Of a stretch of 64,000 nt of DNA, positions 18,897-28,142 are shown in pieces. Numbering within the stretch: position 1 is the first letter of the stretch; each line of letters begins with the position of its first letter. The notes below the pieces were generated by a model. It worked only from the letters and a program-made list of their open reading frames with translations, searched no databases and was not told the DNA's origin. Source of the stretch: Laspinema palackyanum D2a (GTDB taxonomy: Bacteria; Cyanobacteriota; Cyanobacteriia; Cyanobacteriales; Laspinemataceae); the NCBI GenBank assembly GCA_025370845.1, contig JAMXFF010000012.1, forward strand, positions 90,195-154,194, in the 5' to 3' direction. A program made the position numbers and the translations under genes.

Positions 18897-20936
18897 TTAA
18901 CTCTCTGCGAGGCGATCGCGCAATAACTCATGAAGGAATCGATACTGTTGCCATCCCACGCGCTGTAAAAATAACCGTTGGCTGACATATTCCAAAAACC
19001 GACTATAATTCCAGGGAATATCCCCCCTACGCCACAATATCACGCGCACGAGCAAGTGTTTCATCCAAGGAATAGCTGTAATCAGTCCGCAAATTAAGCC
19101 TAAAATAGGGGCGGTTGACCCTATGAAAAACAGCACCGAGAGCAAATACATTACCCAACCTCCCCGGGGGGTGACAGCGGATAAAATTGCCCCAATGAAT
19201 TGAAAACTCACGAAACCGAGGAGGCACCAACTCACCGAGGCGATCGCCGACTGCCAGAGGATGCGGGGGGAGGTGGTGTTCAGTTCAATATCCGGCGCTT
19301 TTAAGGCAATAATTCCCCCACAACTTAAGGCAATAATTGCAAAAAATATCCCATAAATTCCTCCCACTTCCCATCCATAAATTAAGGCAAATAACCCAGC
19401 ATATAACAGAATAAACAGCAACAACAAGGCGAGGGGATACTTTAACTGTTTTCCGGTGGGTTGCAACCGTAACTTCGGAAGAGAATCCGGTGAAAATATC
19501 CGTTGATTGCTCTGATTCATCACCCCTGCCAGCCAGCGTAACCAAAGTTTGGTTTGTTCTGCTGGGGGTTCGGTTTTGCGGGAATAAATGGGTTTCTCCA
19601 TGTCCCGCGACAGTTGCCGTCGAATATAGGCATTAAAGACATAGCGCTGACGTTCTTCTCTTGTCTTCAGGCGTTTCCAGGAATGAATTAAAATTTCCTC
19701 ATAAGCAACAGTCATCAGATTTAAGAATAAAGGGGTTTTGGCTAATCGGAATAATGTCGGGTCTGTTTGCAGATTTTCCCACAGTTCCCGACTGCGAGAG
19801 GCCAGCAAATATCTCTCAATTTGCTGCTTCTTCAAGGGTTGAACTCCGACTGCTGCATACAAACGCAGACGAGTTTGGCGACTTTGGTAAGTATCCATGC
19901 GGGTACAGAGGACCAACGGCAGCGCCTGTCCATTTTGGCGTCTGGATTGGGCAATCTCTTTTAAACAATGTTCCTGTTGAGCGCCATCCAGTTCGTCCAG
20001 TCCATCTAGGAGGGGTAATAAGCGATCGTCTACCAACAATTCTCGGACCAACTTCGGGTCAACATTATACTTATTACAAACTTCTTCCTCGATCCAGGTG
20101 AGCAAGGGGATCTGAGTTTGCCAATGTGCTAAATCTAGGACAACCGGCACGGGTTCTAGCTCATTTTGTCGGGCGCGATCGCATAAGTCCCCGGCTAATT
20201 CTAACAAGGTGCTGGTTTTACCCGAACCCGGTGCACCAAGGATTAAGACAATTCCGGCGATCGCCCCCACTTCCAAAGCACCGGTTTCGGGGTCCGCACG
20301 CACTCCCACCGCATTCAGCGCTTCTACCCCCGCTTGCTGGGGTGCTGCCACCTGTAACCCCTCCAGAATCCCTTGTTCCGGTGCGAGTTTCCGTCTCGGG
20401 TGCTTGCCAATTTTCACCTCCACATCCCACAACCGGGGGAGTGCCTCCGTGAGGGGTTCGCGCACCAAATAGCGCTGCACTGCATAATGTAACGACTGCT
20501 GCTGGCGGGCGATCGCTTCACTTTCAACGGCTGCCAGTAATCCGGAACGTAAGGCGATCGCCGAAGATTGCCAGCGCTGCCACCGTTGCCATAGAATTAA
20601 CACCGTCGGCAATCCCGTCCCCAACCCCCACAACAACACCGATGCAGCGCTTAAATTTCCCTGAAAAGCGGGATTAAGGGACTCACTGACAAACAGGAAG
20701 TACACCGACACCGCCGCAATCAGAGGCAGAACCCCAAACAGCCAAAAACCCCGTTCCACCCTGCCACCGGGTAACCAACAGGTTAAGGCGCATAATAGTC
20801 CACATCCGAGGGTCAAAACCCCCAGCAAAATGCCGAGACTCGGTGGGGACGCCGCCGTGATGGCGATCGCCATACAGAAGAACCCATTTACCAATACAGT
20901 CAAAATCAAAATGAACGCCGGACTAATTTTTGGCAT
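18897..20936 (-). CDS. NACHT-domain NTPase with N- and C-terminal membrane segments
   Basis: In this 679-residue protein, four hydrophobic segments lie in residues 5-120. A NACHT NTPase follows, with Walker A GAPGSGKT (234-241) and Walker B LPLLDGLDEL (307-316). Four or five more membrane segments lie in about 500-640, before a C-terminal RFLHELLRDRLAES tail typical of cyanobacterial NACHT proteins. It is probably an inner-membrane signalling ATPase. NACHT proteins include antiphage defence effectors, but nothing here proves that role. It has its own terminator and faces away from the AIM24 genes. Confidence 0.85.
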   Translation of the reverse strand: MPKISPAFILILTVLVNGFFCMAIAITAASPPSLGILLGVLTLGCGLLCALTCWLPGGRVERGFWLFGVLPLIAAVSVYFLFVSESLNPAFQGNLSAASVLLWGLGTGLPTVLILWQRWQRWQSSAIALRSGLLAAVESEAIARQQQSLHYAVQRYLVREPLTEALPRLWDVEVKIGKHPRRKLAPEQGILEGLQVAAPQQAGVEALNAVGVRADPETGALEVGAIAGIVLILGAPGSGKTSTLLELAGDLCDRARQNELEPVPVVLDLAHWQTQIPLLTWIEEEVCNKYNVDPKLVRELLVDDRLLPLLDGLDELDGAQQEHCLKEIAQSRRQNGQALPLVLCTRMDTYQSRQTRLRLYAAVGVQPLKKQQIERYLLASRSRELWENLQTDPTLFRLAKTPLFLNLMTVAYEEILIHSWKRLKTREERQRYVFNAYIRRQLSRDMEKPIYSRKTEPPAEQTKLWLRWLAGVMNQSNQRIFSPDSLPKLRLQPTGKQLKYPLALLLLFILLYAGLFALIYGWEVGGIYGIFFAIIALSCGGIIALKAPDIELNTTSPRILWQSAIASVSWCLLGFVSFQFIGAILSAVTPRGGWVMYLLSVLFFIGSTAPILGLICGLITAIPWMKHLLVRVILWRRGDIPWNYSRFLEYVSQRLFLQRVGWQQYRFLHELLRDRLAES

Positions 20937-21015
20937 GGTAGATGCCTCTGTGCAGGTTATCGATTCTCAATTTACCCTCTTCTTGTCAAATAGTCCCCCC
21001 GAAGGAAGGCAACAC

Positions 21016-21150
21016 CCGACGGGGGATAAATCCCCCGCCTAACAGCTCAAGTCGGTTGAAACCGACTGAAAAAACCACGGGATAAGACTTGCAGTCGGTT
21101 TTTAACCGAATGCAAGCTATGAGGCCGCCAATCGATTTATCCCCCGCCGG
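21016..21150. repeat. Dispersed inverted repeat, copy B
   Basis: The left end reads CCGACGGGGGATAAATCCC and continues AACAGCTCAAGTCGG; the right end reads CAAGCTATGAGG...CCCCCGCCGG. It lies between the NACHT start and the first AIM24 gene. The right end is degraded relative to copies A, C and D. Confidence 0.7.
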
Positions 21151-21310
21151 TGTTGAGAATGGTGCAAGATGTCGGTACCTCATAACCGTTGGAAACGCTA
21201 TATCTCCCCTTCCGGAGATATCTTGCTTTTTGTTACAGAATAGAGACTTCCCGCTAAATCTTGCCACACTGGTAAATAATCCTAACCCTGAGAAACAAGG
21301 GAGTTCTACC

Positions 21311-21973
21311 GTGGAATATGAGATTCGTTACAAACCCTCCTTTGCCACCCTCTTTGTCACCCTTAGTCCCGGCGAATCCATCACCGCCGAACCTGGTGCT
21401 GCCATCTCAATGGATAGTCGGATTGCCATGAAAACCCAATTTTCCGGGGGGTTCTTCTCCGGTTTTTTAAAAAAATGGTTTGGGGGAGAGAGTCTCCTGG
21501 TTAACGTCTTTCGCAATCCCACCACTCACCGGTTAGAAGTGGTCCTCAGTCAAGCCACTATTGGGGATATAGCTTGCATTGAACTCACCCAATCTAGTAT
21601 CTGCTTGCAACCGGGCGCTTATATTGCTCATACCCCAGGGGTAAAAATCACCCTCGGTTGGGCGGGGTTTGCGAGTTGGTTCGCCCGGGAGGGACTGTTT
21701 AAACTCAAATTAACCGGCACCGGGCGCGTATTTTTCGGGGCTTATGGCGGCTTGACTCCCAAACGAATTAACGGCGAATTTATCGTGGACAATGGTCATT
21801 TAGTCGCCTACGAACCGACGATTAAAATGGGAATTTCCATGTCCGGAGGCTTGTTTAGTTCCATCTCATCCGGGGAAGGATTTGTCAATCGCTTAAAAGG
21901 GCAGGGAATTATCTACTTACAATCCCGAAGCGTGGAAGGCTTAGTCAATTTTTTAAACCCCCAATTTCGGTAA
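21311..21973 (+). CDS. AIM24 family protein 1
   Basis: I chose the GTG at 21311 because it aligns (VEYEIRYKPSFATL) with the starts of the two following paralogues; an upstream extension would run into repeat B. The product is about 220 residues and matches AIM24/DUF124 (TIGR00266) with blocks such as GESITAEPGAAISMD, FGGESLLVNVF and GEGFVNRLKGQG. It has no signal peptide. In bacteria the family function is unknown. It is the first of three tandem copies. Confidence 0.8.
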   Translation: MEYEIRYKPSFATLFVTLSPGESITAEPGAAISMDSRIAMKTQFSGGFFSGFLKKWFGGESLLVNVFRNPTTHRLEVVLSQATIGDIACIELTQSSICLQPGAYIAHTPGVKITLGWAGFASWFAREGLFKLKLTGTGRVFFGAYGGLTPKRINGEFIVDNGHLVAYEPTIKMGISMSGGLFSSISSGEGFVNRLKGQGIIYLQSRSVEGLVNFLNPQFR

Positions 21974-21998
21974 GTTTAGCGGGAATACTGAGACAACT

Positions 21999-22685
21999 AT
22001 GAAAATTAATATTTTACATCAACCGGACTGTGCGATCGCCCATCTCATCCTCAAACCCGGTGAAGATATCTTAGCCGAAGCCGGTTCTATGATTGCCATG
22101 AATGGGGATATGCAAGTCAGCACCACCCTGCGCCGAGGCAAAGGTGGCGGCATCTTCGGCGGATTGAAACGCAGCCTCGCTGGTGAATCTTTATTTTTAA
22201 GCGTCTTTCGTGCACCTTCCACCGGCGGTGAAATCTTCCTATCCCCGAAAATGTTAGGGGATATTTTCCACTATCAACTCCGAGAAACCGGCTTAATTGT
22301 CCAAGCCACCTCTTACCTCGCCTGTAGCGCTCAAGTCATCCTAGATATCGGCGTTCAAGGCTTTAAATCCTTCTTTTCTGGAGAAAGTTTCTTTTGGCTT
22401 GATATCAGCGGTCGCGGTGACCTGCTGTTAAGTTCCTTTGGGGCTATTTATGAAATATTTGTTGAAGGTGAATATATCGTAGATACCGGCCATATTGTCG
22501 CCTTTGAAAAGAGCTTAACCTTTGAAATCACCAAACCCCCGGGAAGCAACTGGGTGAGCGCATGGTTGAGTGGAGAAGGGGTAGTTTGCCGGTTTAAAGG
22601 CAGAGGTCGTCTCTTTTGTCAAACCCATAATCCCCAGGCTTTCGGCCAACTCATCGGGTCTCAGTTATCCGCACGCACTGAATAG
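21999..22685 (+). CDS. AIM24 family protein 2
   Basis: This 228-residue paralogue begins MKINILHQPDCAIAHL, with the family blocks GEDILAEAGSMIAMNG, LAGESLFLSVFRAP and SGEGVVCRFKGRGR. It starts 25 bases after the previous stop, so it is very likely co-transcribed. Confidence 0.85.
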   Translation: MKINILHQPDCAIAHLILKPGEDILAEAGSMIAMNGDMQVSTTLRRGKGGGIFGGLKRSLAGESLFLSVFRAPSTGGEIFLSPKMLGDIFHYQLRETGLIVQATSYLACSAQVILDIGVQGFKSFFSGESFFWLDISGRGDLLLSSFGAIYEIFVEGEYIVDTGHIVAFEKSLTFEITKPPGSNWVSAWLSGEGVVCRFKGRGRLFCQTHNPQAFGQLIGSQLSARTE

Positions 22686-22721
22686 CAACAGCTTTTTAAA
22701 ATTGTCCTCAAGGAGATGAAA

Positions 22722-23459
22722 ATGAGTCGTTCTATTGCCTATCAAATTGAACATTCACCGTCCTATGCCTCCTTGCGCCTTGACTTGGAGCCCGACCAAA
22801 CGGTATTTGTTGAATCGGGAGCAATGGCAGCAATGGATACCTGCATTAAAATGAAGTCAAAAATCAAAGGAGGATTGATAAAAGGATTAGGCAGGATGGT
22901 GAGTGGAGAATCCCTATTTATTAGCGAATTTACGGCAGAAAGAAAAGCCGGTCAGTTATTTGTATCCCCTGCTGTTCCCGGAGATATTCAACATTATGTT
23001 TTGCAGGGCAATAGTTTATTGATTCAATCCTCGGGATTTTTAGCCTCTAGTCCTACTGTTGTAATTGACACCAAGTTTCAAGGATTTAAAGGCTTTTTTA
23101 GTGGGGAATCTTTATTTTTAGTTCGGGCAACTGGGGAGGGGGATTTGTGGTTCAACTCCTATGGTGCTATTGTAGAAATTCCTATTGCCGGGGACTATAT
23201 TGTTGACACCAGTTATATTGTTGCCTTTGAAGATACTCTGGACTATCGGGTTGAAGTTTTAGGCGGATTATCCTTTCGGGGATTAAAAACGGGTATTATG
23301 GGAGGGGAAGGGTTAGTCTGTCGCTTTCAAGGCACCGGGCGCTTGTGGGTGCAGTCCCGCAGTGTGTTCCCCTTCCTGAATTTTTTAAATCCGTTTCGCC
23401 CGGTGCAAAGTAGTAGCAGCAGTGGCAGTAGTGCCAGTGACAGCAGTGGTGATGAATAG
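22722..23459 (+). CDS. AIM24 family protein 3
   Basis: The ATG at 22722 (MSRSIAYQIEHSPSY) has AGGAG six bases upstream; an ATG at 22716 overlaps that ribosome-binding site, so I prefer the later one. The protein has about 245 residues, with family blocks DQTVFVESGAMAAMD, VSGESLFISEF and GGEGLVCRFQGTGRLW. A serine-rich tail after position 230 is unique to this copy. Confidence 0.85.
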   Translation: MSRSIAYQIEHSPSYASLRLDLEPDQTVFVESGAMAAMDTCIKMKSKIKGGLIKGLGRMVSGESLFISEFTAERKAGQLFVSPAVPGDIQHYVLQGNSLLIQSSGFLASSPTVVIDTKFQGFKGFFSGESLFLVRATGEGDLWFNSYGAIVEIPIAGDYIVDTSYIVAFEDTLDYRVEVLGGLSFRGLKTGIMGGEGLVCRFQGTGRLWVQSRSVFPFLNFLNPFRPVQSSSSSGSSASDSSGDE

Positions 23460-23591
23460 CCTTTTCATCCAGGGGGGGAAATCAAGGGCCCTGGATGGGC
23501 TATTTCGAGACGCCTCGTTCCTCTCCCCCGGCCCTCAAACCCACGGAAAATCAAGGGATTCGGGAATCATAAAATTTTTTTTTAAAAGGGC

Positions 23592-23619
23592 TAGACAAAT
23601 CTAAAAATTGTGCTACAGT
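23592..23619 (+). promoter_or_regulatory. Probable tRNA promoter
   Basis: A -35-like TAGACA (23592-23597) and a -10-like TACAGT (23614-23619) are separated by 16 bases and lie 22 bases before the tRNA. Confidence 0.4.
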
Positions 23620-23641
23620 AATAAAGGTGAAAAAACACCAA

Positions 23642-23715
23642 GGCTCAGTAGCTCAGTAGGTTAGAGCAGGGGACTCATAAGCCCAAGGTCGCAGGTTCAA
23701 ATCCCGCCTGAGCCA
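23642..23715 (+). tRNA. tRNA-Met (anticodon CAU)
   Basis: This 74-nt cloverleaf has an acceptor stem GGCTCAG (23642-23648) pairing with CTGAGCC (23708-23714), a D-arm TAGCTCAGTAGGTTAGAGCA, the anticodon loop CTCATAA and a T-arm GGTTCAAATCC. CCA is not encoded. The anticodon stem looks weak: only three of five pairs are canonical (G27/A43 and A31/G39 do not pair). The elongator Met type fits best; a lysidine-modified tRNA-Ile is a less likely alternative. Confidence 0.85.
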
Positions 23716-23845
23716 TTTACTCCATAAGCGTTTCAGCCTCCATCCTCATTGGGTGGGGGCTATTTAACGTCACTCGACAGAATGCGGGTTGTAGCGTTAA
23801 CTTACTCTATCTGACGGGAAAATTTAGGGCAAATTTAGGACAGCG

Positions 23846-24207
23846 ATGAAAAGCCAGGAAGAGACGCTTAATGCAACCAACGCCGAACTCAAAAGAGCCA
23901 AAGTAGGAATCAGTATCAGAAAAAGGGGCGATCGCCTCAGTGTTCGTGGCACCTTCCCTCCAAAACAGGTAGCGGCAAAACCAAACCCTATGAATAAGAC
24001 ATCGCCCTGAACATCTACGCCAATCCCGTCGGATTCAAACGAGCCAAATCTGAAGCCTTGCGTGTTGGGGGTCTCCTTGATTGTAAGCAATTTACTGGGT
24101 CGGAATGGTTGGAGCCAGAACCACAATCTGATTCCATCCCTATAGAAGATGGGTTAGATTATTTTGAAGAAGACTATCTCAACAAACGAGCTAACATGAA
24201 CCTCTAG
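23846..24207 (+). pseudogene. Degraded phage-type integrase N-terminus
   Basis: Reading from ATG 23846 gives MKSQEETLNATNAELKRAKV then IRKRGDRLSVRGTFPPK. The frame then shifts by one base. The new frame continues GSGKTKPYE, a stop, DIALNIYANPVGFKRAKSEA, a further stretch including GLLDCKQFTGSEWL, and ends at TAG 24205-24207. This matches the N-terminal part of cyanobacterial tyrosine-type integrases, from my memory of the family. It has a frameshift, an internal stop and no catalytic domain. Its place next to a tRNA suggests an old integration site. Confidence 0.6.
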
Positions 24208-24555
24208 GGCAAAATTGTACCACGGGTCTAGTCCAGTTATATCTTAACTCGGGGCCTGAGAGGCGATCGGCAACACGCTTACCACCCAGGATAAGAAGAA
24301 CTGCAATTACTTCCCATCCCCGATTAACCCAAAACAGCACCCTGCCTAAACCCCAACAAATCGACCTTGAACGCCCACCCCTCTACAAGAGCGCAAATCA
24401 CCTCATCCGCTGATCGGCGGGAAGACTGGCCTGCTCCATCCTACCTCTCCAGTCGAACCGGCCAGGGTCGGCTTGTTTTCACAAGAGGACGGAATCGGGC
24501 CGGTCAAATGGGGAAAAGGAGTTGCGTGGGCACTACTCTTTTAGCAATGGCTGAG

Positions 24556-24801
24556 TTAATCAATCCACATTTCGGGGGGAGTTGTTGCTGGCACATAAGT
24601 CGTGGACGGACTGTAACTGGCGAGGTTAAACCACCCGACTGCCAGTAGGAGACCGAACCCACAGCCCAACAAAAAAGTCCAGGCGTGAGACGAATCGAGC
24701 ACGCAGAGCAGGCGGCGATCGCCGTTATATACCTGCACTAGCCAGCCTTCGCTGGTGTTGTCAAATTTGGTCCCCAGTTTAGTTGAGTCAAAATTGTTCA
24801 T
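24556..24801 (-). CDS. Small single-pass membrane protein (81 aa)
   Basis: From the ATG at 24801 the product is MNNFDSTKLGTKFDN... with one membrane segment (TFLLGCGFGLLLAVGWFNLA) and a short Pro/Thr-rich tail. I do not recognise it. It is on the same strand as sbtB, about 380 bases beyond its stop, with a MITE between. The gap 24208-24555 upstream shows no gene I can support. Confidence 0.5.
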   Translation of the reverse strand: MNNFDSTKLGTKFDNTSEGWLVQVYNGDRRLLCVLDSSHAWTFLLGCGFGLLLAVGWFNLASYSPSTTYVPATTPPEMWID

Positions 24802-25001
24802 GATGTCCGCTCCATGCTGATCGAATATGTGTGGCTGTGGCGGGCAAGTGCCCGCCGCTACTGAAACACCTGTTGTGAAATTCACCCGTGAATGGAGAGT
24901 GTCTCACGCAGAGAGACTGGGACACTCAAACTTAACATTGATGTCGAACAGAAGATAAACATCTAGGCTTTCGCCTTGAACGATATTCTTAAGTTAATAT
25001 T

Positions 25002-25102
25002 ACAGGACTTACGCAATCTGTAAGATTAACCCTTAAATGTAGAGGCAATTCGCTTTGTTCCCTCTACATTTAAGGTAGTCTCAAAATCTGCGTAAGTCCT
25101 GT
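25002..25102. mobile_element. MITE with AGGACTTACGCA ends, copy 1
   Basis: A perfect 14-bp terminal inverted repeat joins 25002-25015 and 25089-25102. Internal arms TAAATGTAGAGG and CCTCTACATTTA form a second hairpin. A degraded relative lies at 30214-30310. It sits between sbtB and the small membrane protein gene. Confidence 0.7.
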
Positions 25103-25181
25103 CTCAGATGTCATTACAATACCGAGATTCCCAGTGCTTGAACAACTTCTTGCCAAAATGAGAATTGCTAGGGTTTCGAGA

Positions 25182-25505
<324 letters not shown>

Positions 25506-26218
25506 TTACCTCTTGACGCTTTGTGTTACGACAATTCAAGGCAAGACTCTATGGTTTTGCCTTGAACCATATTTTTAAGTTTATGCCAAAGATCGGCGAA
25601 TCCACTACCCTCGATTGAGAAAGATTGACTCAGATTAGCGGAAGCATTTTATAAAAAACACTTATCCTTTTCGCGCTATGACAACCCGGTGACCTGGGTA
25701 AAGGCAGAGAAGGGCCTTAAATCTTGCAACTCCAAGGGTTCTAGGATCAATGTTTCCTGCTGGCTGATCAAGGCGTCGGCAGCCGTACAGTCTTTTGTCC
25801 CGGTGAGCAATAGCACCTAATCAACCGTGTGAGCCGTTTCTGGTGGCAACTCTGCGGGCTCTTTACACCATTCGTTCCAGGTCTTTATAGGGGAGTGCCG
25901 TCATAGAAGGCCCTTTTTACTAACAACAATGTATAGAGAAAATTCTATGATTGCTATTTGCATTAACCACGGATATAGGGATTTCCTGAAAACAAAAGAA
26001 AAACTTATGGTTTGAATTGGAAATTACTTTGCAGATCCATGTAAAGCGAGTGAAAATTTATGGAAATTTAAGGATAGACTTAAGCACATAGAGATTCGGG
26101 TCTTAATAGATCTTCATCTATAGGCGGTGCTGCGGGACCGCGACACCTTCGGGACCCGTTCAGAGAGCGCCCACCTCTGAACACCCTATCGACAGGTATT
26201 CGCGTAACACCTGTGCGG

Positions 26219-26242
26219 TAGGGATGAACCCCTTCATCCCTA
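26219..26242. terminator. Small hairpin upstream of sbtA leader
   Basis: TAGGGATGA and TCATCCCTA pair over a 6-base loop. The downstream T-run is weak (ctttgttc), so termination is possible but not assured. It lies between sbtB and the small ORF at 26312. Confidence 0.4.
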
Positions 26243-26311
26243 CTTTGTTCAACTTAAAGCTCACTTATCACAATCATCACTCCTCGTTAGAGGAAGCGGA
26301 AGGAGGTATTC

Positions 26312-26449
26312 ATGGAAAAAAATTTCTATCCCATGACTCGTCGGCGATCGCTCGCCGGAGAGAAACCTGATCTTCCAGTACAAGATGCACCGGGATGCAG
26401 AGGCATTCTTAGTGGCGGATTGACTCGCTGCTCACCCGGATGCGTATAG
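26312..26449 (+). CDS. 45-residue Cys-containing peptide upstream of sbtA
   Basis: The ATG at 26312 has an excellent AGGAGGT ribosome-binding site 5 bases upstream. The reading is MEKNFYPMTRRRSLAG then EKPDLPVQDAPGCRGILSGG and LTRCSPGCV. It has a basic N-terminal half, three cysteines in the C-terminal half and no membrane segment. I do not recognise it. It could be a leader peptide for sbtA (79 bases downstream), a small regulatory peptide or a chance frame. The strong ribosome-binding site is the main support. Confidence 0.4.
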   Translation: MEKNFYPMTRRRSLAGEKPDLPVQDAPGCRGILSGGLTRCSPGCV

Positions 26450-26527
26450 CCGCCAGCCACCCAGGATTCGAGGCCACGCTTGCTTGCTGTCTTAACCCCT
26501 AATATCTAAATTAAGGAGAATTACAAC

Positions 26528-27700
26528 ATGGATTTTTTGTCTTATTTCTTTATGGACTTCGTGGGGCAGTTGCAGTCCCCGACACTCGCCTTTCTGCTCG
26601 GTGGTATGATCATCGCCGCCCTCGGTAGCAAACTGGAAATTCCAGATGCGATCTATAAGTTCATTATCTTCATGCTGCTGATAAAAGTTGGCCTGAGCGG
26701 CGGTATTGCGATCCGCAATGGCAATCTGGTGGAAATGCTGTTGCCCGCCCTGTTCGCCGTGGTAATGGGTATCCTAATTGTATTCATCGGGCGCTACACG
26801 TTGGCCAAGCTGCCAAACGTTAAAACCGTGGATGCCATTGCGACTGCGGGCTTGTTCGGTGCGGTGAGTGGTTCTACTATGGCCGCCGCCCTGACGGTAC
26901 TGGCAGAGCAAGACATATTTTACGAGCCCTGGGCCGCCGCACTGTATCCCTTCATGGACATCCCAGCGCTCGTAACTGCGATCGTCGTGGCCAGCATTTA
27001 TACCAGCAGCAAGAAGCGGGATGCCGCAGGGGATGAGCTCAGCAAGGAGGAGTATCTCAGCAAGCAGGAGTATCTCAGCAAGCAGTCGGTTGCCGCTGGT
27101 GAGTATGGCAGCCAGCCGCAGTATCCCACCTCCAGGCAGGAGTATCGCAGCCAGCAGCGCATTACCGCAAGCGGGTATCCCAGCAAGCAGCGCGAGCGGG
27201 TCAAAATATGGCCGATCGTGAAGGAAAGCCTTGAGGGTTCTGCCCTATCGGCACTGTTGCTTGGCCTCGCTCTAGGCATCCTAACCCGACCGGAAAGTGT
27301 CTATGAAAGCTTCTACGACCCCCTCTTTCGCGGCCTGCTTTCGATACTGATGCTGATCATGGGTATGGAGGCTTGGTCACGGGTTGCCGAGCTGCGGAAG
27401 GTGGCCCAATGGTACGTCGTCTATGCCCTGGTGGCACCGCTGCTACATGGCCTTATCGCCTTCGGTTTTGGCATGATTGCTCACTACGCCACGGGATTCA
27501 GCCTGGGTGGTGTCGTGATCCTGTCCGTCATCGCTGCCTCCAGTTCCGATATCTCCGGGCCTCCCACTTTACGAGCCGGTATCCCGTCGGCCAATCCCTC
27601 CGCCTACATCGGGGCGTCCACAGCCATCGGCACGCCGATTGCGATTGGCGTGGGAATACCGCTCTATATCGCGATCGCCCATGCGCTGATGGGGGGCTGA
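26528..27700 (+). CDS. sbtA: Sodium-dependent bicarbonate transporter SbtA
   Basis: This 390-residue protein has ten membrane segments in two homologous halves. It has the family blocks SPTLAFLLGGMIIAALGS, KFIIFMLLIKVGLSGGIAIR, TAGLFGAVSGSTMAAAL, VKESLEGSALSALLLGLALG and ASSSDISGPPTLRAG. The cytoplasmic loop (about 158-220) is low-complexity, with repeats of EYLSKQ. It imports bicarbonate with Na+ across the plasma membrane and is inhibited by SbtB. GGAGAA before the ATG is the ribosome-binding site. The base composition is more GC-rich than the neighbouring genes. Confidence 0.95.
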   Translation: MDFLSYFFMDFVGQLQSPTLAFLLGGMIIAALGSKLEIPDAIYKFIIFMLLIKVGLSGGIAIRNGNLVEMLLPALFAVVMGILIVFIGRYTLAKLPNVKTVDAIATAGLFGAVSGSTMAAALTVLAEQDIFYEPWAAALYPFMDIPALVTAIVVASIYTSSKKRDAAGDELSKEEYLSKQEYLSKQSVAAGEYGSQPQYPTSRQEYRSQQRITASGYPSKQRERVKIWPIVKESLEGSALSALLLGLALGILTRPESVYESFYDPLFRGLLSILMLIMGMEAWSRVAELRKVAQWYVVYALVAPLLHGLIAFGFGMIAHYATGFSLGGVVILSVIAASSSDISGPPTLRAGIPSANPSAYIGASTAIGTPIAIGVGIPLYIAIAHALMGG

Positions 27701-27766
27701 TCCCAGACGGGTCGCGGTCTGCCGGTGCTCCCCTGCCCCGGCGACCAAGGCGGCTGCTCTGTCAAG

Positions 27767-27960
27767 GTCATAAATTTAATAGCAGTCTTATTGATGAAGT
27801 TAAAACCGCTTTAAAATTTGCAGAAACGATGATAGGGAAGGAGAATAACCCCCAGTTTAAGTTCGTTACTCCAACCTATCCCAATGGAATAGAGTTGACG
27901 AAAAAAGAAATGGAAAAGATTGATAACAAGCTAAATCGATGGACAACTGCTGACCGATAA
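27767..27960 (+). pseudogene. Transposase-like C-terminal remnant
   Basis: After a sharp shift from GC-rich to AT-rich DNA near 27767, an open stretch in the +1 frame ends at TAA 27958-27960. It contains SLIDEVKTALKFAETMIGKE and a block TYPNGIELTKKEMEKIDNKL. The spacing T-x-Y-x-x-G-x-x-L-T-K-x-E-M recalls the very C-terminus of ISAzo13-family transposases, from memory. It has no start codon or catalytic domain of its own and marks the right edge of the sbt region. Confidence 0.35.
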
Positions 27961-28142
27961 AATCAGCCTAACTTAGGCAAATGGTTTGGAAATATCCTCT
28001 ATAATCCTGTTTAGGGTATGAGGATTTTATTTTTGGGAACTTCCTTAAAGGGAAAAGGTGCTGAAACGTTAAAAATTGGGGGGACTTATGGAGAGTCTTG
28101 ATAAGTATAAGCCCCCCCTAAAATTCCTGGACGGCGAACCCA

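Noticed and set aside
27373..27766. Long second frame overlapping sbtA
   Set aside because: It is a shadow of sbtA in another frame; only the part after 27767 has an independent protein-like character.
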